Positions 56,426-64,000 of a DNA stretch of 64,000 bases are shown here, one piece after another (the stretch's first letter is position 1; the number at the start of each line of letters is the position of its first letter). A program made the position numbers and the translations under genes. The DNA is from an uncultured bacterium. GTDB taxonomy: Bacteria; Bacillota; Clostridia; Lachnospirales; Lachnospiraceae. The notes below the pieces were generated by a model that searched no databases, was not told the DNA's origin, and saw nothing but the letters and a program-made list of their open reading frames with translations. The DNA lies in assembly GCA_905214675.1 (NCBI GenBank), contig CAJMMS010000003.1, positions 22,492 to 86,491 on the forward strand. Direction: 5' to 3'.

Positions 56426-57445
56426 ATGAATACGATACGTTTGCACCATCCATTTTCCAATAATATGACCGCTGTTTCCAATTATTTTATTGACTACTAT
56501 ATGCCGCAGGCAAGTGGAGAATACGTCAAGCTTTATCTGTGCCTGCTGCGCCAGGTTGCCGAACACGACAGCATTTCCCTGGAAGCGATTGCCGAACTGT
56601 TTGACTACACAGAAAGAGATGTCCGCCGCGGACTTCAGTACTGGGCAGATCAGGGGCTTCTGGATCTGGCATGCGACAGCGACGGCAGCATCAGTGATCT
56701 GGTTTTTCTTGAAGTACAAAAACCACAGGCTGTGCGTCAGGCTGCCGCTTCCACCACGCCACAGCCTGAACCTTCATCCAGACATACCCTCTCCAAAGAC
56801 CGCATGGCAGCCTTAAAAGACCAGCAGGATATCCGCCAGCTTCTTTTTATTGCAGAGTCTTATCTTGGACACAGCCTTTCCCCCGGAGAAATTTCTTCGC
56901 TTTTATACTATTATGATTCTCTTCATTTCGGTGTGGATCTGATCGAATATCTGATCGAATACTGTATTTCCAGAGGAAGTAAAAGTTTCCACTACATAGA
57001 CAAAGTCGCACTTGCCTGGGCTGCCGAAGGCATCGAAAATGCACAGCAGGCAAAAGAACGGCAGTCACAGTACAGCCAGAAGTATTATTCGATCCTGCAT
57101 GCTTTTGGCATCCGCGGCAGAGGACCTGCCAAAGCAGAAGTGGAACTGATCGATCACTGGTACGACGACCTGCATTTTACTTCCGACATTATTCTGGAAG
57201 CGTGCAGCCGCACGATTGCCCAGACACAGAACCCGAACTTCCAGTATGCAAACAAAATTCTGGAAAGCTGGCACGAAAAGGGCATCCACCATCTAAGTGA
57301 GATCCGGGAACTGGATCAGCAGCACCGCGCAAAGGCAAAGGCGGCCACAAAACCGCAGCCTTCCCGTTCATCCGGCAACAAATTCAACAATTTTTCGCAG
57401 CGTGAATACAACTTTGAAGAGTTGGAAACACTGCTGAATCAGTAG
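56426..57445 (+). CDS. DnaD-domain replication initiation protein (DnaB/DnaD-like)
   Basis: A 339-residue primosomal-type protein that probably helps load the replicative helicase. The start is the ATG at 56426 (MNTIRLHH), 8 bases after GGGGAGAG. An N-terminal winged-helix region with LFDYTERDVRRGLQYW (about 50-90) is followed by two tandem DnaD/DnaB C-terminal domains, about 135-205 (YYDSLHFGVDLIEYLIEYC) and 215-285 (WYDDLHFTSDIILEACSR). A Pro/Gln/Ser linker leads to a C-terminal tail. It is 9 bases before the DnaC-like ATPase, which fits a loader pair. Confidence 0.87.
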   Translation: MNTIRLHHPFSNNMTAVSNYFIDYYMPQASGEYVKLYLCLLRQVAEHDSISLEAIAELFDYTERDVRRGLQYWADQGLLDLACDSDGSISDLVFLEVQKPQAVRQAAASTTPQPEPSSRHTLSKDRMAALKDQQDIRQLLFIAESYLGHSLSPGEISSLLYYYDSLHFGVDLIEYLIEYCISRGSKSFHYIDKVALAWAAEGIENAQQAKERQSQYSQKYYSILHAFGIRGRGPAKAEVELIDHWYDDLHFTSDIILEACSRTIAQTQNPNFQYANKILESWHEKGIHHLSEIRELDQQHRAKAKAATKPQPSRSSGNKFNNFSQREYNFEELETLLNQ

Positions 57446-57454
57446 GAGGTAAGC

Positions 57455-58453
57455 ATGGCACTGACAAATACCCAATACGATACGATCATACGCGAATACA
57501 ACAAAAAGCAGCTTCAGAACCGCCGTGATCAGGAAAGCCGCATCGCGCTTGCTGAAAAGGAACTTCCGGAGCTTTCAAAGATCAACGAAGAGATTGCTTC
57601 CCTGAGTATGAAATGTGCACGCCGCCTTCTGAATGACGAACTGGCATCGGTAGAGGAACTTAAAACCGAGATTGCCGCTTATGGCAAACACCGTAAGATG
57701 CTGCTGAAAAATGCCGGATTTCCGGAAGATTTTCTGGAAATGCATTACACCTGCCCGGACTGTAAGGATACCGGATATATCGGAAATGAAAAATGCCACT
57801 GTTTCCGCCAGGCAGCCATCAATCTGCTTTATACCCAGTCAAACCTGACTTCTATTCTGGAAACAGAAAATTTTGACCACTTCTGTTTTCATTACTATCC
57901 GGAAAATATGAAGGATCACATAACCGGACGCAATGCCCGCGAGAATATCCAGAAGATCGTAGATGAATGTCTGCTTTTTGTCCAGAATTTCGATGCGGAA
58001 CACGAAAACCTGCTTTTTTACGGCGCAACCGGTGTCGGAAAAACTTTTCTGACGCACTGCATTGCCAAAGAGCTTCTGGAACGCGCCCATTCCGTGATCT
58101 ACTTTACTTCTTTTGATCTGTTTGAAGTGCTTTCTGCCGCAACTTTCGGGCGCAGCCGTGCAGAAGATGAGGTACTTTTACAACACAGTGCCATCTTTGA
58201 CTGTGATCTGCTGATCATCGATGACCTTGGTACGGAAATGACCAATACCTTTGTATCGTCCCAGCTCTTTTTGTGCATCAACGAACGACTGATGAACAAA
58301 AAATCCACGATCATTTCCACGAACCTTTCGCTGGAAGCACTCCGTGACCTCTATTCTGAACGTGTTTTTTCGCGGATTTCCAGTAATTTCAAAATGCGCA
58401 AGCTGATTGGAAAAGATATCCGCTTAATGAAAAAGCTTGGCGAACAAGGCTGA
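57455..58453 (+). CDS. DnaC/DnaI-like helicase loader ATPase
   Basis: A 332-residue AAA+ protein that loads the replicative helicase. An N-terminal helical part is followed by a zinc-type Cys cluster CPDCKDTGYIGNEKCHCF (about 105-122) and the ATPase with Walker A GATGVGKTF near 190, Walker B LLIIDDLGTE, and sensor STNLSLEALR. An AGGAGG site lies 6 bases before the ATG. It is cotranscribed with the DnaD-like gene. I leave out a symbol because dnaC and dnaI are used differently in different genera. Confidence 0.9.
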   Translation: MALTNTQYDTIIREYNKKQLQNRRDQESRIALAEKELPELSKINEEIASLSMKCARRLLNDELASVEELKTEIAAYGKHRKMLLKNAGFPEDFLEMHYTCPDCKDTGYIGNEKCHCFRQAAINLLYTQSNLTSILETENFDHFCFHYYPENMKDHITGRNARENIQKIVDECLLFVQNFDAEHENLLFYGATGVGKTFLTHCIAKELLERAHSVIYFTSFDLFEVLSAATFGRSRAEDEVLLQHSAIFDCDLLIIDDLGTEMTNTFVSSQLFLCINERLMNKKSTIISTNLSLEALRDLYSERVFSRISSNFKMRKLIGKDIRLMKKLGEQG

Positions 58454-58472
58454 AAATGGCTTGACTTTGCTT

Positions 58473-58489
58473 TACTTTATGATAAAGTA
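58473..58489. promoter_or_regulatory. Perfect 17-base palindrome upstream of prs
   Basis: TACTTTAT-G-ATAAAGTA, placed 6 bases after a TTGACT that could serve as a -35 (58461-58466). A regulator site in the prs promoter is plausible. No long T-run follows, so it is not a typical terminator. Confidence 0.45.
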
Positions 58490-58606
58490 GGTATGTATAG
58501 GACTGTGTGAGTGCAAAGCACGGAACAATCCGCAGATATCATAGTTGGCGGCTTTTGCCCCAACGTCTTTAAATGTAGTAAGTATGCGTAGGAGGACAAC
58601 AACAAG

Positions 58607-59779
58607 ATGCAGACAACAAAAGAACGATGTATAGAAACGATCCCTGTGGGACCACTTGGACTGATCGCACTGGACAGCCATAAAGAACTGGGTAAGAAAG
58701 TAAACGATTATCTGGTTGCATGGAGACAGGAACGCAATCATGAACATAAAAGTACCCTTGCTTTCCAGGGATATGAAAGAGATTCTTATTTAATCAATGC
58801 AGAAGTGCCAAGATTTGGCTCAGGCGAGGCAAAAGGCGTGATCCGCCAGTCTGTCCGTGGAGCAGACCTTTATCTTCTGGTAGATGTATGCAACTACAGC
58901 ATGACCTACAATCTCTGTGGATATACAAACCACATGTCACCGGATGATCATTTCCAGGATCTGAAGCGTATCATTGCCGCTGTCGGCGGAAAGGCAAGAC
59001 GTATCAACGTGATCATGCCATTCCTGTACGAAAGCCGCCAGCACAAACGTACCGGCAGAGAATCTCTGGACTGTGCACTGGCACTGGATGAACTGGTCCG
59101 CATGGGTGTTGACAATATCATCACTTTCGATGCTCACGACCCACGTGTCCAGAATGCAATCCCGCTGAAAGGTTTTGAGACGGTTCAGCCGGTTTACCAG
59201 TTTATCAAAGGTCTGTTCCGTGCCGTTCCGGATCTGCATCCGAACAAAGATACCATGATGGTCATCAGCCCGGATGAAGGTGGTATGGGACGTGCTGTAT
59301 ATATGGCAAACGTACTCGGCACGGACATGGGTATGTTCTACAAACGCCGTGATTATGCAACCATCGTAAACGGTTCAAACCCGATCGTTGCCCATGAGTT
59401 CCTGGGTTCTGACGTAGAAGGCAAAGATATGATCGTCATCGACGATATGATCTCTTCCGGCGGAAGTGTTCTGGAAGTTGCCGCTGAACTGAAAAAACGC
59501 AAAGCAAACCGTGTATTTATCTGCTCTACGTTTGGTCTGTTCACAAACGGCATGGAGAAATTTGACAAGGCTTATGAGGCCGGCATGTTCGATTTCATCC
59601 TGACTACCAACCTGGTCTACCAGACTCCGGAGCTGCTGCAGAAGCCATATTATATCAACTGCGATCTGAGCAAATACATTGCTTACATCATTGATACACT
59701 GAATCACGATGCATCGATCAGCAGTCTGTTAAACCCATTAGATCGGATCAACAAATTCTTAAAAGAGCATAATTCATAA
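58607..59779 (+). CDS. prs: Ribose-phosphate pyrophosphokinase (PRPP synthetase)
   Basis: Makes PRPP from ribose-5-phosphate and ATP for nucleotide, His and Trp synthesis. The 390 residues are longer than the classical 310-320, as seen in a clostridial subgroup. Motifs are INVIMPFLYESRQHKRT, the catalytic His in FDAHDPRVQNAI and the PRPP-binding loop VIDDMISSGGSV near 270-283. AGGAGG lies 11 bases before the ATG. The upstream palindrome at 58473-58489 may regulate it. A strong terminator follows. Confidence 0.95.
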   Translation: MQTTKERCIETIPVGPLGLIALDSHKELGKKVNDYLVAWRQERNHEHKSTLAFQGYERDSYLINAEVPRFGSGEAKGVIRQSVRGADLYLLVDVCNYSMTYNLCGYTNHMSPDDHFQDLKRIIAAVGGKARRINVIMPFLYESRQHKRTGRESLDCALALDELVRMGVDNIITFDAHDPRVQNAIPLKGFETVQPVYQFIKGLFRAVPDLHPNKDTMMVISPDEGGMGRAVYMANVLGTDMGMFYKRRDYATIVNGSNPIVAHEFLGSDVEGKDMIVIDDMISSGGSVLEVAAELKKRKANRVFICSTFGLFTNGMEKFDKAYEAGMFDFILTTNLVYQTPELLQKPYYINCDLSKYIAYIIDTLNHDASISSLLNPLDRINKFLKEHNS

Positions 59780-59803
59780 TTTTTTCTTATAACTTATGTA
59801 TGT

Positions 59804-59843
59804 AAAAACCGACGTGACCATCTGGCGGATCGCGTCGGTTTTT
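59804..59843. terminator. Bidirectional terminator after prs
   Basis: AAAAACCGACG (59804-59814) pairs with CGTCGGTTTTT (59833-59843). It serves prs and the converging ATPase gene. Confidence 0.88.
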
Positions 59844-59861
59844 CTTATCCTTCGTTTTTTG

Positions 59862-61607
59862 TCATTCTGTTTTCTCTTCTTCCCGTATCTCATCAAGAAG
59901 CCGCTGTTCCCTTGTATGACAGGTAAACAGAATAACCTGTCGGTTGCTGTTATAAAGCCAGCGCAGGGTCTGTTTGAGGCGCTCATCGTCGTACATGACA
60001 AAAGCATCATCGAGGATGATCGGCATCGTCTCATCCTGACAGAACATGCATCCTACTGCCATACGCAGTGCAAAATAGATCTGCTCCATCGTTCCTCGGC
60101 TGACCTGTTCCAGTGACAGCAGCTTCTGTGGTGTATTGATGCGCACTTCCATATTGGCATCCAGAAAAACACTCGTATAGCGTCCTTCTGTGATCTGACT
60201 CAGGATAGACGAAATCTGCTGATTCAGATGCGTGGCAGATTCTTTATAAATATCCTCTGAAATCTGGTTCATCGTCAGAATCGCCAGATGGACGGCATCC
60301 AGTTCTTCCTGGAGCTCACTGCTTTTCTTGTTTTCTTTTCCTGCTTCCTGGAAGCTTTCTTCCAGATTGTTGAGGATCACCTGCTTTTCTTTCCGTTCCC
60401 CGATGATCCTCTCCTGATTCCACATCTGTTTTTCAAATTCCAGATTCAGCTCTTTTTCCTGTTTTGCCAGCTCATCTTCTTCCTGATATTTCTCTTCCAG
60501 GATCTTCTCACGCTTTGCGGCGCGCTCCCGCTCCGCCAGGATCTCCTTTCGCATCCGCTCCTGCATCCGCTGCTGGATGCGCTCCTGACGTTCTTCCTCT
60601 TCCCGGTGCCTGCGGTAGATCTTCCAGACGCAAAACGCCGATCCCAGAAGCCAGACTGCAAGCATCAGAACATTGATCCAGATATTCGGCACAAAAATAC
60701 ACAGCAGCAGCGTCAGGACACCTCCGCCCAAAAGCCATAACTCCTGATTGCGCCACAGGATTTTCTTTTTATCTTTTCCGGCTTCCACCCTGCTCTTCCA
60801 GGATGCCATCTCATCCTTTCCGGCATTCTCTTCCAGTGGAATATCCAGTTCCCTTTTCATCTGCTCCAGAGAGCGCTTCTTCTCATTCAGACGGCTCTGC
60901 AGGGCGATGCGCTCCTTTGCGATACGCGCCATCTGTACTTCACAGTGCTTCTGCTCCTCAGTAAGCTCGGTAAGCTCCTGCCGCACGTAATCAAGCCGCA
61001 TCTTCAGATTGTCCAGCTCCTCCAGACGCTTTGCCTCCAGACGCTTTTTCTCCGCTTCCAGATGCCTTCTTTGATCCTCCAGGCTTTTGATCGCGGCACT
61101 GACATTCATCTCCCCGTCGCCAGAATTCTGCAGGTTGGTCATATAATTGCGCAGTTCCCTTGCCAGCCCTTCATCCGTCGCTGCTGACTGCTGGTTAAAA
61201 AATACAGTATTGCGGAAGGCATCTTCATTCATGCCCTCCATCAGAACCTGAAGGTCTCCATGTTCTACCGACAGGATCTCCCCATTTGTCTCACATACCA
61301 GGCTGACGCTCTTTTCCTTGCGGTAAAAATTCCGTTCCAGACGAAATACCTTCCCGCCGCTCTCAAAACGCAGAATCCCGGCAAACTGTCCGGCATGGAA
61401 CCATGGCTCCCGGATGCTGTATTCATCCTTTCTGGCTGCACGCCCTCTCTGCTTCTCGATCCCGAAAAACATCCCACGGATAAATGAATGGAGCGTTGTC
61501 TTTCCCATTTCGTTTGCACCATAGACCAGATTCATCCCATCATGAAACGTAACGGTTTTATGATTAAATTTTCCAAAGTTAATGATTTCCAGTTCCAGTA
61601 TCCGCAT
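59862..61607 (-). CDS. SbcC/YhaN-like ATPase, short form with internal membrane helices
   Basis: An ABC/SMC-type ATPase that partners the SbcD/YhaO-like nuclease upstream. It has 581 residues, much shorter than SbcC or YhaN (about 900-1050). The N-terminal half site has MRILELEIINFGKF and Walker A GANEMGKTTL (about 30-40). A coiled coil covers about 155-280 and 340-450, broken near 285-330 by two hydrophobic segments that look like membrane helices (LLGGGVLTLLLCIF and LMLAVWLLGSAFCV). The C-terminal half site has the signature LSLEQVSRGTMEQIY and Walker B IILDDAFVMYDD. It begins 5 bases after the nuclease gene. A repair or DNA-end processing role is inferred. Confidence 0.85.
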   Translation of the reverse strand: MRILELEIINFGKFNHKTVTFHDGMNLVYGANEMGKTTLHSFIRGMFFGIEKQRGRAARKDEYSIREPWFHAGQFAGILRFESGGKVFRLERNFYRKEKSVSLVCETNGEILSVEHGDLQVLMEGMNEDAFRNTVFFNQQSAATDEGLARELRNYMTNLQNSGDGEMNVSAAIKSLEDQRRHLEAEKKRLEAKRLEELDNLKMRLDYVRQELTELTEEQKHCEVQMARIAKERIALQSRLNEKKRSLEQMKRELDIPLEENAGKDEMASWKSRVEAGKDKKKILWRNQELWLLGGGVLTLLLCIFVPNIWINVLMLAVWLLGSAFCVWKIYRRHREEEERQERIQQRMQERMRKEILAERERAAKREKILEEKYQEEDELAKQEKELNLEFEKQMWNQERIIGERKEKQVILNNLEESFQEAGKENKKSSELQEELDAVHLAILTMNQISEDIYKESATHLNQQISSILSQITEGRYTSVFLDANMEVRINTPQKLLSLEQVSRGTMEQIYFALRMAVGCMFCQDETMPIILDDAFVMYDDERLKQTLRWLYNSNRQVILFTCHTREQRLLDEIREEEKTE

Positions 61608-61612
61608 GTATC

Positions 61613-62665
61613 TTATCCTCTCGTCTCCAGAAGTGCATGTATTCCATAATACAATGCCTTTTGCTCCGTCTCGCTCATATCTTTGCGATAAAGAGTCTGG
61701 ATGTATCTTCCTGCTATATCGCCCGCATGTATACGCATCAGACGTTCAAAATCATAATCCGGAACACTCTCATCCTGCACGCTTACGATATTTCCAAGCT
61801 TGCTGCATGCGTCCAGATCGTACACAATATCCGGATCACGGTATCCCTGTATCTGTATCTTGTAAATATGCTGCATGCCCTTTGCCGCCATGCGCATCCT
61901 CACCGTCTCCTGAAAGGCAAGATTGGTCGGACATTCTTTCGTATCCAGCACAAGCGGTATATACTCTCTGGATGCCCACGGCACAAACCTTGTTTTGAGA
62001 ACTTTATCCTTATATTCGCCCTCCATAAATCCATGCACACCGGTATCATTCTGATCGATCGGCTCCAGTGCTCCCGCATATGCCATACGGTTTTCTTCTA
62101 TGATCTGCGGCTTATGTATATGTCCCAGTGCAATGTAATCAAACTTCGACAAAAGCAGCTTCTTCTGGTCGATCGGGATATGCTTTGCATCGCCCCCATG
62201 TCCCAGCAGGATTGAAAAACCTGCTTTCTTTTCCGGCTGTAAATGATCATACTTCGCTTCCCGGATCTCTCTGGAATGATAGCTCAGTCCGTAAATTTCT
62301 GTATCCAGATCCTCAAAAACCACGCTCTGGCACTCTTTTCCTTTCAGGCAGGTGACATTCTCACTCCATGGAAAATCAAGGTAATACGAATCTACCTTCA
62401 GATAGTCATGGTTCCCTATGATAAAAACCACCTTTGTTTTCTTCAGAGTGGAAAATAAATAATTGACCTCTTTCAGTTCACGCATCAGCGGCTGACGGTG
62501 AAACAGATCACCCGCGATCAACAGCAGATCGATCTCTTCCCGGTCTGCCTTTGCCACCACACTGCGAAAACTCTCCCAGATCTCCGTCTTTCGCTCCTCG
62601 CTCCAGGCAAATCCGTCATCCGGAACCGCCCCAAGATGTGTATCTGCTATATGAAAAAACTTCAC
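61613..62665 (-). CDS. SbcD/YhaO-like metallophosphoesterase (DNA repair exonuclease)
   Basis: A 351-residue calcineurin-like phosphoesterase. The start is a GTG at 62665 (VKFFHIADTHLG), with GGAAAGGAG upstream; a longer frame to 62725 lacks a site. All metal motifs are present: HIADTHLG, AGDLFHRQ, GNHDYLK, LLGHGGD and GHIHKPQ. A family C-terminal domain follows. Together with the next gene it forms the usual Mre11-Rad50-type pair. Confidence 0.9.
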   Translation of the reverse strand: MKFFHIADTHLGAVPDDGFAWSEERKTEIWESFRSVVAKADREEIDLLLIAGDLFHRQPLMRELKEVNYLFSTLKKTKVVFIIGNHDYLKVDSYYLDFPWSENVTCLKGKECQSVVFEDLDTEIYGLSYHSREIREAKYDHLQPEKKAGFSILLGHGGDAKHIPIDQKKLLLSKFDYIALGHIHKPQIIEENRMAYAGALEPIDQNDTGVHGFMEGEYKDKVLKTRFVPWASREYIPLVLDTKECPTNLAFQETVRMRMAAKGMQHIYKIQIQGYRDPDIVYDLDACSKLGNIVSVQDESVPDYDFERLMRIHAGDIAGRYIQTLYRKDMSETEQKALYYGIHALLETRG

Positions 62666-62762
62666 ATTCCTGCTCCTTTCCTGTACTGACAGACAGCAGG
62701 ATTCCCATCCGCACCGCCTGTGCATGCACAGAAACGATTATAGCATACATTGTCCGGAAAAA

Positions 62763-63755
62763 CTATAAATCTTTGCGTATCTGCTCCAGTTCTTCCCGTG
62801 AAATCTCCGCTACTTTCAGAATGTCCTCATCCGACATCACACCAAAACGCAGCATTTTCCTGACCATATCCCGGCATTTTTCTTCGCTGCCCTGCTGCAT
62901 ACCACGCTGCATCCCCTGCTGTATGCCTTGCTGCATCCCCTGCTGTATGCCTCGTTCTTCAATCAAATCTGACAAATTGCACATACGATCCAGCTCCTTT
63001 CCAAACTCATCACTCATTTTGATATGATATTTTGTCTCTAATTCCTGTTTCTTTTCCAGATATGTTTTTCGCTGCGAAAACAACGTATTTAACATTCCCG
63101 TAAGCTCATCCTCTGTCTACATTTTTTCATTCAGGGCGATCACGACAACGGACAGTTTATCATATGCTTCCGGTCGGTCTGCAAATCCAGGCAGCAGATC
63201 ATGTTTTTCCATGGAATACTCCGCGATCGCATTCCCGACCTTCTGTGGTGCCTGCAAACATACCCAGATCGAATATACCTTTTTTATATCATCGTACTGT
63301 GAATGTCGAAACTCCGTCCCAAGCTGTGCTGAAATCATCCTCGCACCATAAAAAATGCCACGCGTCACAATCTGATACCCCGGATAATAAGATTTTTGTG
63401 CTTCGATATTTATAATCAGCCGAATCCGTTCCGCTTCTCCTGGAATATGTATATAAAACCGGATGTCATAATATATCTCACCTTCTGCCTGTACTTTATC
63501 CTCATTCGCAAGTCCGGTAATGCTCTGTCTGTTCTGCTGATTTGTTTTGCCCGGTTCTACACGGACACTTGATATTTCCGGTGTATCTTCCATACACGCA
63601 AGAATCTGTTCTGTTGACATACCTGCCAGTTCTTTTACTGTACGTGCAAGAATACGTGCAAGAATCTCTTTCTGGCTCAAAACACGCTTGCACTGCGTAT
63701 CGTACTGTATTTTTTCATCTGCACAGGATAATGCCCTTGAAAGTTCATTTTCCAT
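62763..63755 (-). pseudogene. Rpn/PD-(D/E)XK nuclease-family gene interrupted by one in-frame TAG
   Basis: An ATG at 63755 (AGGAG site) opens a 212-codon frame ending at an amber codon (63117-63119). The next codons in the same frame continue (TEDELTG) into a 110-codon frame from 63095 that ends at 62763. Joined, they read as one protein of the PD-(D/E)XK nuclease 'transposase' (Rpn/PDDEXK) type: an N-terminal nuclease part with YYDIRFYIHI and INIEAQKSYYPGYQIVTRGIFYGARMI, and a C-terminal part with MCNLSDLIEERG, a GMQQG-type repeat and a final ISREELEQIRKDL helix. Only one stop separates the parts, so the break is recent, a sequencing error, or suppressed. Confidence 0.75.
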
Positions 63756-63769
63756 TCAATTCTCCTGTC

Positions 63770-63798
63770 ATTATAAAATATTTTTTCTATTTTTTCAA
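63770..63798 (-). promoter_or_regulatory. Promoter of the interrupted nuclease gene
   Basis: On the minus strand TTGAAA (63793-63798), 17 bases, TATAAT (63770-63775). The leader would be only a few bases long. Confidence 0.45.
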
Positions 63799-63812
63799 TC
63801 ATAAGGGATTCT

Positions 63813-63972
63813 TGACTGTCATCGAAAATAGCCGATACCAGAACTGCTAAGACAGTCATTGGAACAGAATGTTCCCAGTTGTTTTTATCTTAATCGGAGA
63901 AGACTCCCACTTCTATAAATGGCGAGCAACAAATTTGTCTTAGTGGGAGTGCAATCTCCGACTAAGATAAAC
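63813..63972. repeat. Cluster of inverted repeats at the right edge
   Basis: Three stems follow each other. TGACTGTC (63813-63820) pairs with GACAGTCA (63852-63859). GGAAC and GTTCC (63862-63876) form a small hairpin. A large one has TTTATCTTAATCGGAGA (63885-63901) against TCTCCGACTAAGATAAA (63956-63972), one mismatch, with an inner stem ACTCCCACT/AGTGGGAGT (63904-63912 and 63943-63951). No gene is seen from 63756 to the end. The outer arm sequence also occurs at 11548-11564. Confidence 0.7.
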
Positions 63973-64000
63973 GCTCCGCGAGGATGCACAGCGATTCTGT

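Noticed and set aside
62890..62960. Short direct repeats as a CRISPR array
   Set aside because: The 12-base units have no spacers and encode a regular Gly-Met-Gln-Gln peptide repeat.

Overview
The window looks like a chromosomal segment from a Firmicute of class Clostridia, most likely family Lachnospiraceae. The pointers are the hprK-ROK glucokinase pair, the glgC-glgD pair, the long PRPP synthetase, the DnaD/DnaC-like loader genes, the gut-type secreted proteins with Big_2, FIVAR and BspA-like repeats, and the strong AGGAGG ribosome binding sites. I assign no species. No rRNA, tRNA or CRISPR array was seen.

Layout. 1-0.3 kb: tail of a probable penicillin-binding protein. 0.4-6.3 kb (minus strand): glucokinase and HPr kinase, uvrC, ftsH. 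6.5-9.7 kb (plus): a DUF1846 protein and CTP synthase. 9.9-11.5 kb (minus): a wall-bound polysaccharide deacetylase and a small HPr-like protein lacking the phosphorylatable histidine. 11.6-31.4 kb (minus): a roughly 20 kb cluster whose leader carries a cobalamin riboswitch. 31.5-37.7 kb: an SH3-NlpC/P60 protein, a flavodoxin-like protein, a heterodimeric ABC exporter and deoB. 37.9-44.1 kb: a very large secreted GH2 glycosidase with its own promoter and operator-like palindrome. 44.2-54.4 kb (minus): a foldase lipoprotein, mfd, pth, a two-component system, glgD and glgC. 54.7-59.8 kb (plus): murC, a DnaD-like protein, a DnaC-like loader and prs. 59.9-62.7 kb (minus): an SbcC/YhaN-like ATPase and an SbcD/YhaO-like nuclease. 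62.8-63.8 kb: an Rpn-type nuclease gene broken by one amber codon. The right edge holds large imperfect palindromes.

The most interesting region is 11.6-31.4 kb. A cobalamin riboswitch (31161-31313, minus) followed by a candidate terminator precedes a 2264-aa secreted protein. That protein contains a transcobalamin-type C-terminal (DUF4430) domain and a beta-propeller. Then come a 1324-aa secreted protein with an alpha/alpha-barrel (squalene cyclase/prenyltransferase-like) domain, a 706-aa membrane-anchored DUF4430 protein, and a 411-aa membrane-anchored alpha/alpha-barrel protein. In animal transcobalamin and intrinsic factor the same two folds form one chain and clamp B12 between them. Here they are on separate chains, present twice (a large secreted pair and a small membrane-anchored pair), under a B12-sensing leader. 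I infer an extracellular or surface cobalamin capture system. The following MoxR ATPase, DUF58 and transglutaminase-like genes may serve its assembly. The transglutaminase-like protein has Ser at the position of the catalytic Cys.
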